Positions 24,536-34,575 of a stretch of 35,243 nt of DNA are shown here, piece by piece. Below the pieces are notes generated by a model, which had not been told where the DNA came from, did not search any database, and saw only the letters and a list, made by a program, of their open reading frames with translations. This DNA comes from Enorma massiliensis phI (GTDB lineage Bacteria; Actinomycetota; Coriobacteriia; Coriobacteriales; Coriobacteriaceae). Numbering within the stretch: position 1 is the first letter of the stretch; each line of letters opens with the position of its first letter. The translations under genes and the position numbers were made by a program. The stretch covers positions 203,206 through 238,448 of the forward strand of contig NZ_HE978574.1 in NCBI RefSeq assembly GCF_000311845.1. Direction: 5' to 3'.

Positions 24536-24570
24536 GTTATATGCGCGCGCCAATAACAGAAAATCTTATA
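24536..24570. promoter_or_regulatory. clpB upstream region: dyad and AT-rich promoter area
   Basis: The 363 bp between the membrane-protein gene and clpB hold a dyad GTTAT...ATAAC (24536-24557) around GCGCGC-like DNA, then AT-rich sequence with TATATATAG (24569-24577). No HAIR (HspR) or CIRCE (HrcA) site, the usual clpB operators in Actinobacteria and Firmicutes, is visible. Regulation is therefore unclear. Confidence 0.4.
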
Positions 24571-24783
24571 TATAGAGACTTAGATTTATGAATAGAGAAG
24601 CTTAAGAGCGGAAACAATAGCCACGATAGAACAGACGCCGCTCCGTAGGGCGGCATGGTTCGCCGGCCAACAACAAGGTCGGGACGACGACGGGGCTGGA
24701 TGGCTTGCCAGCCCGCTCCGAAGCCGACGCAACCCCGGCCCTGCGCCAAACCTGGCGAACCGCATGCAAGAGAGGTGATTCGC

Positions 24784-27408
<2,625 letters not shown>

Positions 27409-27555
27409 AGCTAACGCTGGAGCATGCTGGGCTGTGCAAGGCGGTGAGCGCGGTGCGCTTGGGCATCGCGCGCCGCTCCCGCCGTCGCCGGTCTGGCCGC
27501 GTCTTTGTCCAAGGCGCGCCGCTTGTGCCATTGAGTGCAGAGAACGGTGTTTGTT

Positions 27556-27595
27556 GTATCCGTGTCGCGTTGCATTGCGCGGCGCGGATACTTTT
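27556..27595 (+). terminator. terminator hairpin
   Basis: A 14-bp stem (27556-27569 with 27578-27591, including two G-U pairs) has an 8-nt loop and is followed by TTTT. It lies 150 bp past clpB and directly abuts the left terminal repeat of the 194-bp element. Confidence 0.75.
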
Positions 27596-27596
27596 C

Positions 27597-27790
27597 TGGC
27601 TAAAAATGTCGATTTATGGCGATGGTTCGGTGCTCTCGCGTCGGTTTCGACGCCGCCTGCATTGGGGGCGCGTGCGAAGCGCTAGAAAAACCTGCGGATA
27701 TGGTGGGTTACACGGATCAGCGCAGATTGTTTGTTGGCATTTGAGGAAAAGGCGCGGGCGGGGAGAGCAGAAAATCGACATTTTTAGCCA
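27597..27790. repeat. 194-bp element with 19-bp terminal inverted repeats (left copy)
   Basis: The element begins with TGGCTAAAAATGTCGATTT and ends with its exact reverse complement (27772-27790). The interior encodes nothing recognisable. A second element with the same ends and exactly the same length lies at 29063-29256. The interiors differ after about 30 bp. The left end continues with ATGGCGATGG, matching CTGGCGATGG in the other copy. No target-site duplication is visible. It ends 99 bp before the nuclease-like gene. Confidence 0.75.
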
Positions 27791-27889
27791 GAAACATGCG
27801 TTGCAGATAGCGATGGCCATGCGCGGGGGTTCGTCGTGGAGTGCATGATTCGTGCGAGAGCCCGACCGCGTTTGTGATAGCGTTGTTGC

Positions 27890-28960
27890 ATGGAGTGCAT
27901 CGTTGTTTCACATACTTCTGCCGTCCGCGGTGCGAGAGCTGAGCGCTGCTCATATGCTGCGGTTACCTGGCATCCCTTAGATAAAAGGGAGCAGCGCCGG
28001 GTCCTTGCCTCATGCGCCCCAAACAAGATTGCTATCGATTTTGAAGAGCTGGCCCGCAAGGGTTTCTGGCAGGGGGCCGAGGGCGAAGAGCTTCATATTT
28101 TGATGGGCGATCCGTCTCATGTAAGCAGGAAGAGCGGGTTGCGCTGCCACGTGATTTCAAGGCCCTTGCCTGCGGGCGCCATCATGCGTGTTGGCGCTGG
28201 TCTCTATTGTTGTTCTCCAGCGTTCGCCACGCTTCTGTACTCCGAGGGGCGGTCGCTGCCTGAAGTCTACGCGCTTGTTATGGAGCTGTTGGGAATCTAT
28301 TCGCTGCCTGCCGAGGCTACGCTGCCCATTGCATGGGGTGGCGTGTGGCCAGATTTTACCGATCGGCATAACGTGGAGCAGGAACATTGTCGCTGCGAAC
28401 CGGCCGTGACCATGCGCGAGCTGCGTGCCGTCGCTGCATGGGCAACCGGCAGACGGTACGCCACGTTTCGTCGGGCTGTTGAATATGCACTCTCAGGCTC
28501 GGCCTCTCCCATGGAGACCGTCATGGCTGGCATGTTCTCTATTCCCATGCGTTGGGGCGGCTTCAATTTGCGGGCGCTTCCTCAGGGAGGAATGCTTCTC
28601 AACCATCGAATCGACTTCTCTCCCCGGGCGGTTCGGATGGCATCGGGGATTCCGTACGCCGTGTGTGACTTGTACATTCCCGCCGCCGGGTCCGACCTTG
28701 AGTACAACGGCGGCTACCACGAGCAGGAATCGGTGCGCGTACGAGATGGCCAACGCAATAACGGCCTCAAGGGAATGGGGGTCAAGGTCCTCGTGATTAA
28801 TCGCGACCAGATGATAGATATCGTTGCGCTTGAAGCTATTGCACAGTCGATCTATGACGACGCCAACCAACGTTTTCGCTATCAAGCGGCGGGGTATCGC
28901 GTGCGACAACTGGCGCTGCTCAACGGGTTGCGCGCCGGTATTGGCTTGCCGCCTGTGTGA
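27890..28960 (+). CDS. AbiEi/Vsr-like protein with PD-(D/E)XK (DUF559-type) C-terminal domain
   Basis: The 356-aa protein starts ECIVVSHTSAV, the usual opening of a Coriobacteria family that I recall as AbiEi-like. Its middle (HVISRPLPAGAIMRVGAGLYCCSPAFATLLY) resembles the AbiEi substrate region. Residues about 255-340 form a Vsr/DUF559-like nuclease fold: D in CDLYIPAAG, then LEYNGGYHE, then D..R...L..MGVKVLVI. The E-x-N-G and H positions match, but the classic second Lys of D/E-x-K is not obvious, so activity is uncertain. No Shine-Dalgarno is visible; a -10-like TAGCGT is 6 bases before the ATG, so it may be leaderless. It sits centrally between two 194-bp repeat elements. Alternatives: type IV antitoxin-like regulator, or a transposition/repair nuclease. 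Confidence 0.7.
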   Translation: MECIVVSHTSAVRGARAERCSYAAVTWHPLDKREQRRVLASCAPNKIAIDFEELARKGFWQGAEGEELHILMGDPSHVSRKSGLRCHVISRPLPAGAIMRVGAGLYCCSPAFATLLYSEGRSLPEVYALVMELLGIYSLPAEATLPIAWGGVWPDFTDRHNVEQEHCRCEPAVTMRELRAVAAWATGRRYATFRRAVEYALSGSASPMETVMAGMFSIPMRWGGFNLRALPQGGMLLNHRIDFSPRAVRMASGIPYAVCDLYIPAAGSDLEYNGGYHEQESVRVRDGQRNNGLKGMGVKVLVINRDQMIDIVALEAIAQSIYDDANQRFRYQAAGYRVRQLALLNGLRAGIGLPPV

Positions 28961-29062
28961 CGCGCTGGAATTCCGGTGCGTTGTGCTCGGGGCTCCATTT
29001 GCGTGCTTCCTGCCCCTGTTTGCACCGACGAGCATCGGTTTGTATCTTGCGGTGCTCGATTT

Positions 29063-29256
29063 TGGCTAAAAATGTCGATTTCTGGCGATGGAAGATGGGA
29101 ACTTGGGCAGGATGGGAGTGACTCTCTCGCCATTCGCGTGACGATGGGACGGCTAACAGGCAGAATGCGAGCCTCCGGCCCGACAAAAGGGGCTAATGAG
29201 GCCGCGACGTTCTCTCGGTGCGGGTGCGGATTGCCATAAATCGACATTTTTAGCCA
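29063..29256. repeat. 194-bp element with 19-bp terminal inverted repeats (right copy)
   Basis: It starts with TGGCTAAAAATGTCGATTT and ends with the exact inverse (29238-29256). It has the same length as the left copy but a different interior. It begins 102 bp after the stop of the nuclease-like gene. The ends extend partly beyond the 19 bp: TTT precedes and (A/C)TGGC or similar follows in three of the four termini. No coding potential is evident inside. Confidence 0.75.
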
Positions 29257-29307
29257 AAAACGGCGGGCGGAGGTTAAAACGGACCGCGCGCGGCGGTGAG
29301 AAGCGAG

Positions 29308-29395
29308 GCGGGACGGGCGTGCGGGCGCCGGGCAAAGGGCGGGACGGGCGTGCGGGCGCCGGCAAAGGGCGGGACGGGCGTGCGGGCGCCGGTGG
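29308..29395. repeat. GC-rich tandem repeat, 30-31 bp unit, nearly three copies
   Basis: GGACGGGCGTGCGGGCGCCG starts at 29311, 29342 and 29372 (periods 31 and 30). A second pair, GCGGCAGCGAGG, lies about 58 bp apart near 29416 and 29474. The region 28961-29595 has no convincing gene; open frames across it are by-products of the repeats. Confidence 0.7.
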
Positions 29396-29595
29396 GGGCT
29401 GGACGGCGTCCGCGCGGCAGCGAGGGACAATGCGCTCGAACGCGCGGCGATGTCGGGGCGAAACGGCGTGTTCGCGGCAGCGAGGACAACAACGGGCAAG
29501 CGCGCGGAGCGCCACGTCTAGCACGCGTGACGAGCAACGCACGCAGGCGTCGAGGGGTAATCGGTCGTGTGGCCAGAAACGGTGTCGAAGCGGCT

Positions 29596-30081
29596 TTATG
29601 CCTCGTATGCCAAGTGGGCGTCATCGATATCCTCGAGCGTTTCGCGCAAGAACCGGTGTGCCCACCATTGCGCCGCAGGGAGGTTTTGGTCCAGATAGTT
29701 GCCGCAGGCTTCGGGCGCAGCTCCGGGAATCTCTCCCTCAAAGCCGGCGACGAAATCAAAAAGATTGCGAATGAGCGGCAGGATTTCGCGCGACGTGACC
29801 TCGCCGAAAACAACAAGGTAAAAGCCGGTGCGGCATCCCATGGGGCCAAAGTACACCACGTGCGAACTCCACACGGCGTCATTGCGCAGGAACGTCGCGC
29901 CGAGATGCTCGATAGTGTGCACCTCGGCGGTATTCATGACCGGCTCGCGGTTTGGCGCGGTCAGGCGAATGTCGAACGTGGTCACGACGGCGCCGGTCGC
30001 GGGATCGCGGTCAACGCGCGATACGTAGATCCCCGGCTCGAGCGTAAGGTGGTCAACGGTGAAGCTGGCAATAGTCTCCAT
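29596..30081 (-). CDS. luxS: S-ribosylhomocysteine lyase
   Basis: The 161-aa enzyme cleaves S-ribosylhomocysteine to homocysteine and DPD, the precursor of autoinducer-2, in the activated methyl cycle. All key residues are present: zinc ligands His55 and His59 in HTIEH, with Cys126 in EACGNY; catalytic Glu58; and the active-site Cys83 in GPMGCRTGFY. Length and residue numbers agree with Bacillus LuxS. It is divergent from a HAD phosphatase gene; a -10-like TACAAT lies at 30135-30130 on the minus strand. No pfs gene is nearby. Confidence 0.97.
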   Translation of the reverse strand: METIASFTVDHLTLEPGIYVSRVDRDPATGAVVTTFDIRLTAPNREPVMNTAEVHTIEHLGATFLRNDAVWSSHVVYFGPMGCRTGFYLVVFGEVTSREILPLIRNLFDFVAGFEGEIPGAAPEACGNYLDQNLPAAQWWAHRFLRETLEDIDDAHLAYEA

Positions 30082-30129
30082 GGTGCTCCCTGCGATTCCT
30101 GAGGGTTGGCGTCATCTCCTGTGGCCTGT

Positions 30130-30169
30130 ATTGTAGCGTTGCCACACCTCAAGCTGCGCCTGATAGAAT
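30130..30169. promoter_or_regulatory. divergent promoter region of luxS and the HAD gene
   Basis: On the plus strand TTGCCA (30139-30144) and an extended -10 TGATAGAAT (30161-30169) are 19 bp apart. On the minus strand TACAAT (30135-30130) is the luxS -10. The two promoters overlap, so expression of the genes may be linked. Confidence 0.4.
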
Positions 30170-30209
30170 AACCGGAGCCCAAACAGCGCAATCTCAGGAG
30201 GGGAACGGC

Positions 30210-30860
30210 ATGCTCTCACCGCAAGCAGTGGTTTTCGATATGGATGGCACCCTCGTGGACACGGAGCGGGTGAGTCAGGCATCGTGGCGAAGGGCCGCGG
30301 CGGATATGGGCATCGTTCTGCCCGATAGCATGCTCAACGATTTCGTTGGCTGCAGCATCCCCAATGCTCGCACCATGGTGATTGAGCTGGTTGGCGATGT
30401 GCAGCTTGTTGATCGGCTGTTCTCGCACCAGGCAGAGCTGTTTCTCACTATGCGCGACGAAGATCTTGAGATGCGCCCGGGGGCATTCGAGGCGGTGCGG
30501 GCGCTCCACGATGCCGGTCTTCCCGTGGCACTTGCGACTTCGACGGAGCGGGAGCACGCGATGCCGCTCATGGAGCGCTTCGGATTGGCTCAGTTCTTCT
30601 CGACGACAGTTTGCGGAGACGAGATTGAGCGCTCGAAGCCCGAGCCGGACATCTACCTCGAGGCAGCGCGCCGCTTGGGCACGAGGCCGGAAGCATGCGC
30701 GGCGGTGGAGGACTCCGTGAATGGCGCGCGGGCGGCGCTCGCGGCCGGCATGGTGACGTTCATGGTTCCCGAATGGGCCGAGCCGACTCCCGACGTGCGT
30801 TCAGCGTGTGCGGGCATCTTGCAGAGCCTGCACGAGCTGCCGGCGCTGCTTATCGGGTAG
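30210..30860 (+). CDS. HAD-superfamily hydrolase (beta-phosphoglucomutase/phosphatase type)
   Basis: ATG 30210 follows CAGGAGGGG. The 216-aa protein has all four HAD motifs. Motif I is FDMDGT, with nucleophile Asp10 and acid Asp12; motif II is ALATST; motif III is the Lys in ERSKPEPDIY; motif IV is AAVEDSVNG. An alpha-helical cap (about 17-90) lies between motifs I and II, as in subfamily I. It dephosphorylates or isomerises a small phosphorylated metabolite in the cytoplasm. The exact substrate cannot be read from the sequence. Confidence 0.92.
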   Translation: MLSPQAVVFDMDGTLVDTERVSQASWRRAAADMGIVLPDSMLNDFVGCSIPNARTMVIELVGDVQLVDRLFSHQAELFLTMRDEDLEMRPGAFEAVRALHDAGLPVALATSTEREHAMPLMERFGLAQFFSTTVCGDEIERSKPEPDIYLEAARRLGTRPEACAAVEDSVNGARAALAAGMVTFMVPEWAEPTPDVRSACAGILQSLHELPALLIG

Positions 30861-30962
30861 CCTTGTTCGGGGCACGAACCTGGGGGAGTTGCCGCAAGAA
30901 AAGGGATAGCGCGCAGATCGATGGCGTAGGGTGATCAAGGGCGCCGCCGCTGGTCGTGGCTG

Positions 30963-31352
30963 CTAAAGGCGCGCAGCAACGACGTGTCCCGCAAAGAAGA
31001 TGGCGCCCACAATAAAAAGGCCAAGGTGCGCGCGGCGCGATTCGCTCGCGTTGAGGTGCGCAAAGCGCGTCATGCTCACGGCACAGAGAACGAAGCAGGC
31101 AAGGGCTGCCCAGCCGCACGCGTACGCTCCAGCATGCGCGCCTGATGCATAGAACGTGGCGCTCGCCCCGTGTACCGCGGCTGCGGCAACGAGGCCGACT
31201 CCCCAGGCGGCATGTCGCCGGGCGCGCTCCCTTCCCGCACCGCTACCTTGCGTGCGGTTGAGCCGTATGCAGATGAAGCGAACGGTGAGCGCGCCCAGGC
31301 AAACCAGCCCCACAAGGGCGGAGATGATCTCGACGAGGAGTATCGGGGTCAT
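30963..31352 (-). CDS. small integral membrane protein, four helices
   Basis: ATG 31352 follows AGAAGGA. The 129-aa protein has hydrophobic segments at about 4-27, 47-70, 75-95 and 106-127, with an Arg/His-rich loop between the first two (RLNRTQGSGAGRERARRHA). No known domain or catalytic motif is recognised. It is transcribed towards the HAD gene, which is convergent with a 102-bp gap. Confidence 0.7.
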   Translation of the reverse strand: MTPILLVEIISALVGLVCLGALTVRFICIRLNRTQGSGAGRERARRHAAWGVGLVAAAAVHGASATFYASGAHAGAYACGWAALACFVLCAVSMTRFAHLNASESRRAHLGLFIVGAIFFAGHVVAARL

Positions 31353-31398
31353 GGCAGGTCCTTCTGTTGGTTGAACAATAAAAGATAGCCATAGCTAA

Positions 31399-31432
31399 CT
31401 AATTAGTGGAACGAGAGACCTTTGATTCAAAG
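31399..31432. promoter_or_regulatory. two small palindromes in the 309-bp gap upstream of the repeat protein
   Basis: ACTAATTAGT (31399-31408) is a perfect 10-bp palindrome and CTTTGA-T-TCAAAG (31420-31432) is a 6-bp-arm dyad. They lie just upstream of the membrane-protein gene (minus), in locally AT-rich DNA. They may be operators for it. The remaining 31433-31661 holds no convincing gene. Confidence 0.35.
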
Positions 31433-31661
31433 AACCTCTACAGGCGTTCGTTGCCGAGCTTTGCAGTGTACAGTTCCGTGTGCGCGGGGGCCGGCGGAGC
31501 AATGGCTGGTGCGGCGGGTGCGGCCGGCGGCAATGCGATCTCTCCTCGTAGATGCAGGAGCGGTGTTCCCCAAGGCACTGAGCCAAGATGCAGATATGGG
31601 CCCGCTCTCGTGAATGCAGGGGGTATGCTTACGGTGTGGAACGTGGCGGAAAGGATTTGGT

Positions 31662-31925
31662 ATGGCAGAAGCCTTGGACAAGCTGGCGCCGGTTGACGGC
31701 GGAAAGCAAGCGGTGCCGGTTGACGGCGGAAAGCAAGCGGTGCCGGTTGACGGCGGAAAGCAGACGGCGCCGGCTGGCGGCGGAAAGCAGGAAGGTCTCC
31801 GCAAGGCAGAGGTTCCAAGCGACCCGTTTATCCGAGCAGAGAATGAGGACGACGACGGCTACGATCCATATTCTGACCGCCTGCCCGAACCCGAGCCTCT
31901 GTTCGAGCGAGATCCGTGGGCCTAA
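31662..31925 (+). CDS. 87-aa protein with 9-residue tandem repeats
   Basis: ATG 31662 has GGAAAGGA upstream. After MAEALDKLA come four repeats of nine residues: PVDGGKQAV twice, PVDGGKQTA, then PAGGGKQEG. The DNA units of 27 bp are nearly identical (31689-31796), so copy number is likely variable between strains. The remaining half is acidic and disordered (DDDGYDPYSDRLPEPEPLF). No signal peptide or membrane segment is present. No family is recognised; it may be an intrinsically disordered regulatory or scaffold protein. Confidence 0.6.
   Translation: MAEALDKLAPVDGGKQAVPVDGGKQAVPVDGGKQTAPAGGGKQEGLRKAEVPSDPFIRAENEDDDGYDPYSDRLPEPEPLFERDPWA
31689..31796 (+). repeat. in-frame 27-bp tandem repeat, four units
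   Basis: The units 31689-31715, 31716-31742 and 31743-31769 are almost identical, and 31770-31796 is diverged. They encode the PVDGGKQAV repeats. Slippage in steps of 27 bp would keep the frame. Confidence 0.85.
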
Positions 31926-32033
31926 CGCCAGCTGCGCGTTAATGCGCCCCGCCAGCCGACGAACACCGCCTGTTCCCATGAACGCGAAGTAGAATCATGC
32001 GCAAGGGTCTGTTGGGAACGAAAGGGGATGTAT

Positions 32034-34088
32034 ATGGACGAACGGCTTCAACCGCTCTTCACGCCGTGGAAGATAGGAAACGTCGAGCTCAAAAACCGTA
32101 TCGTGCTCACATCGATGGGCGGTACGGACCTCTTCGGCTGGATGGAGAAGAACCATTTCGATGAGGCGGGCGCCCGCTTTATTCTTGAGGTTGCCAAGAA
32201 CAACGTCGGCCTCGTGTTGCCGGGCTGCCAGCCGGTGTATAACCCCATGTTCGGCCAGTGGCTCTACAAGAACAAGAAGATGTACCGCGATCTTGCGGCG
32301 TGGATGCCCAAGCTGCACGCCACAGGCGCCAAGCTCTTCGTCCAGCTCACCGCGGGCTTTGGCAGGTCGTTCACCGTGAGCAAGCTCATGGAGGACCTCT
32401 ACACCAACCCGGTGCTGCGGCGCGTGTCAAAACCGTTCATGGACCTTGACCGCATTTGCGCGACGGCAAGCCCTACGCCGAACCGATGGTCGGACAAGGT
32501 TCCCTCGCGCGAGATGACCGTCGAGGAGATTCACGAGATGGTCGACGCGTTCCGCCGCTGCGCGGTGCTGTTGCAGGAGGCGGGCGTCGACGGCGTCGAG
32601 ATCCACGCGGTGCACGAGGGGTATCTGCTCGATCAGTTCACGCTGCCCTACGTCAATCGTCGCAACGACGAATATGGCGGTTCGTTCGAGAACCGGTATC
32701 GCTTCGCCGTCGAGATCGTTCAAGCCATCAAGCAGGCCTGCGGCAAGGACTTCCCGGTATCGCTGCGCTACAGCGTCGTTTCCAAGACGAAAGGCTTCCG
32801 CGAGGGCGCTCTGCCGGGGGAGGAATACACCGAGGTCGGGCGCGATATGGCGGAATCCGAGCGGGCGGCAAAGTACCTGCAAGATGCCGGCTACGATATG
32901 CTCAACTGCGACAACGGGACCTACGACGCATGGTACTGGGCCCATCCGCCCATCTACATGCCCGAGAACTGCAATCTTGAGGATGTCGAGCACATCAAGC
33001 GGTTCGTGGACATCCCCGTGGTCGCGGCGGGGCGCTTGGACCCGCGTGTAGCCGCCGACGCCATCGCAGCGGGCAAGCTCGACGGCGCGGGCTTCGCGCG
33101 GCAGTTCCTGGCCGACCAGGCGTGGGTCACGAAGCTCGTCGAGGGCCGTCCGGAAGATATCCGCCCCTGCATCCTTTGTCACAACGGATGCTTCAACATG
33201 TGCCACTACAAGGGAGTACCGAACGACCAGGAGCTTACGGACAGCTTGGGGCTTTCGCGGTGCGCGGTGAATGCCGAGACGATGCAGTGGAAGAAGCACC
33301 GCATCGTGAAGACGTCGGCTCCTAAGACCGTGCATATCGTAGGTGGCGGCATCGGCGGCATGGAAACCGCCCGCGTGCTCAAGCTCCGCGGCCATGAGCC
33401 GTTGATCCACGAGCGCTCTGGCGAGCTCGGGGGAACGTTCATCGCAGCGAGCGCGGAATCGTACAAGGGGAAGCTGCGCGACCTCTTGGCTTGGTATCGG
33501 CGCCAGATGGATGAGCTGGGTATCGAGGTGCGTTTGAACGACGAGGTGCGTGACGTTGCCGCGTTGGGCGCAGGGCCGGTTGTCGTCGCAACAGGCGCGC
33601 GTCCGAAGATCATGCGAAGCGTTCCGGGCCATGAGCTCATGGTCGAGGCTTGCGACTATCTGACCGGCACGCCGGTGGGCGACCGCGTCGTGGTGGTCGG
33701 GGGCGGCCTCACGGGGTGCGAGATTGCCTATGAGCTGGCGCTTCAGGGCAAGCACCCCGTTATCGTTGAGATGAAGGACGACCTTATCGCGCAGACGGGC
33801 GTGTGCTTGGCTAACAGCTCCTACCTGCGCGAATGGTTCGCTCTGCACGAAGTGCCCGTGCACTTGGAGGCGACGCTTGCCGAGGTGCGCTCCGATGCCG
33901 TGGCGTGCCGCGCGAAGGACGGCTCGACGTTCGAGATTCCGTGCGATAGCGTGATCAGTTCGGTTGGATACAGTCCTGCGCCGATTGCGCCGAAAGGCAA
34001 GAACGTCTATCTGGTGGGCGATTGCAAGGAAGTGGGCAACCTGCGCAATGTGATCTGGGGTGCCTATGAGACGGCGATGAAGATTTAG
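32034..34088 (+). CDS. OYE-family NADH:flavin oxidoreductase with Fe-S and FAD/NAD domains
   Basis: I chose ATG 32034 (AAAGGGG 7 bases away) over 32028, whose site is too close. The 684-aa protein has a TIM barrel of the old yellow enzyme type (about 1-370). A cysteine cluster CILCHNGCFNMC follows (about 379-390). A pyridine-nucleotide oxidoreductase half then carries two Rossmann GxGxxG motifs, VGGGIGGMETA (about 437) and VVGGGLTGCEIA (about 560), and a last GDCKEVGNL motif. This matches 2,4-dienoyl-CoA reductase, enoate reductase and BaiCD/BaiH-type bile-acid enzymes, which reduce activated C=C bonds with NADH, FMN, FAD and a 4Fe-4S cluster. The substrate cannot be read. The fourth cluster Cys may be in SRCAVN, further away than usual. 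Confidence 0.92.
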   Translation: MDERLQPLFTPWKIGNVELKNRIVLTSMGGTDLFGWMEKNHFDEAGARFILEVAKNNVGLVLPGCQPVYNPMFGQWLYKNKKMYRDLAAWMPKLHATGAKLFVQLTAGFGRSFTVSKLMEDLYTNPVLRRVSKPFMDLDRICATASPTPNRWSDKVPSREMTVEEIHEMVDAFRRCAVLLQEAGVDGVEIHAVHEGYLLDQFTLPYVNRRNDEYGGSFENRYRFAVEIVQAIKQACGKDFPVSLRYSVVSKTKGFREGALPGEEYTEVGRDMAESERAAKYLQDAGYDMLNCDNGTYDAWYWAHPPIYMPENCNLEDVEHIKRFVDIPVVAAGRLDPRVAADAIAAGKLDGAGFARQFLADQAWVTKLVEGRPEDIRPCILCHNGCFNMCHYKGVPNDQELTDSLGLSRCAVNAETMQWKKHRIVKTSAPKTVHIVGGGIGGMETARVLKLRGHEPLIHERSGELGGTFIAASAESYKGKLRDLLAWYRRQMDELGIEVRLNDEVRDVAALGAGPVVVATGARPKIMRSVPGHELMVEACDYLTGTPVGDRVVVVGGGLTGCEIAYELALQGKHPVIVEMKDDLIAQTGVCLANSSYLREWFALHEVPVHLEATLAEVRSDAVACRAKDGSTFEIPCDSVISSVGYSPAPIAPKGKNVYLVGDCKEVGNLRNVIWGAYETAMKI

Positions 34089-34188
34089 CGGCGGAACGAT
34101 CTGGCTGCGGGTCGGCGCCTGCGGTGCGGAGCTGGCGGTGCGGCGCCGGCGGGTTCGCGCGGCGGTCGTGGCGTGGTTGCGCCGCAGC

Positions 34189-34458
34189 ATTGCCGGGCGA
34201 GATCTGGACGGTGTTCGCGTTGTCGGGCACGATTCGGACAACGCGGGGATTGTCGGGCGAGATTCGGACGGCGCAGGGATTGTCGGGCGCATTTCGGACA
34301 GTACGGGAGTCTTCGGGCGAGATTCGGACGCTCAGAGCCCTAAATATGGCGAAATGTCGCCCGGCGACGCCGTAGATGTCCAAAAGGCGCCCGACAACGC
34401 CTCGAGTGTCCGGATTCTGCCCGGCGACGCCCTGCATGTCCGGATCCCGCCCGCGAAT
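34189..34458. repeat. nine 30-bp repeats, five direct then four inverted, switching at 34338/34339
   Basis: Units of exactly 30 bp run from 34189 to 34338 in the plus direction (34189, 34219, 34249, 34279, 34309). From 34458 down to 34339 four units lie in the minus direction (34458, 34428, 34398, 34368). Units share an approximate (A/G)TTGTCGGGCGAGATTCGGA core followed by about 10 variable bases. The orientation changes exactly at one junction with no gap. The array can fold into an imperfect stem of over 100 bp. Open frames cross it on both strands because 30 is a multiple of 3; neither has a convincing start. It lies in the 487-bp gap before the aconitase X gene. Confidence 0.85.
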
Positions 34459-34575
34459 GCGCGGCTGCCATCGCGCGCCGCCCGCAACCTGCACCGCCCC
34501 ACACCACGGCGCTCCGCAGTTTCGTCCCGCTACCAGATCCCTGCGCTAGGATAGTCGTAACACGAAAGGAAGCAT

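Noticed and set aside
27597-29256. Insertion sequence with classic DDE transposase
   Set aside because: No DDE motif is seen and no target-site duplication flanks the unit. It is reported as an open finding instead.
29280-29595. Small gene upstream of luxS
   Set aside because: Arg/Gly/Ala-rich frames on both strands come from the tandem GC repeats; no start signal.
34189-34458. CRISPR array
   Set aside because: The period is 30 bp in all, too short for repeat plus spacer. Units are degenerate, orientation reverses, and no cas gene is nearby.
34138-34554. Protein with repeats of ten residues (VGRDSDGAGI type)
   Set aside because: Open frames exist on both strands only because 30 bp is divisible by 3. 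The array flips orientation, and neither frame has a ribosome site.
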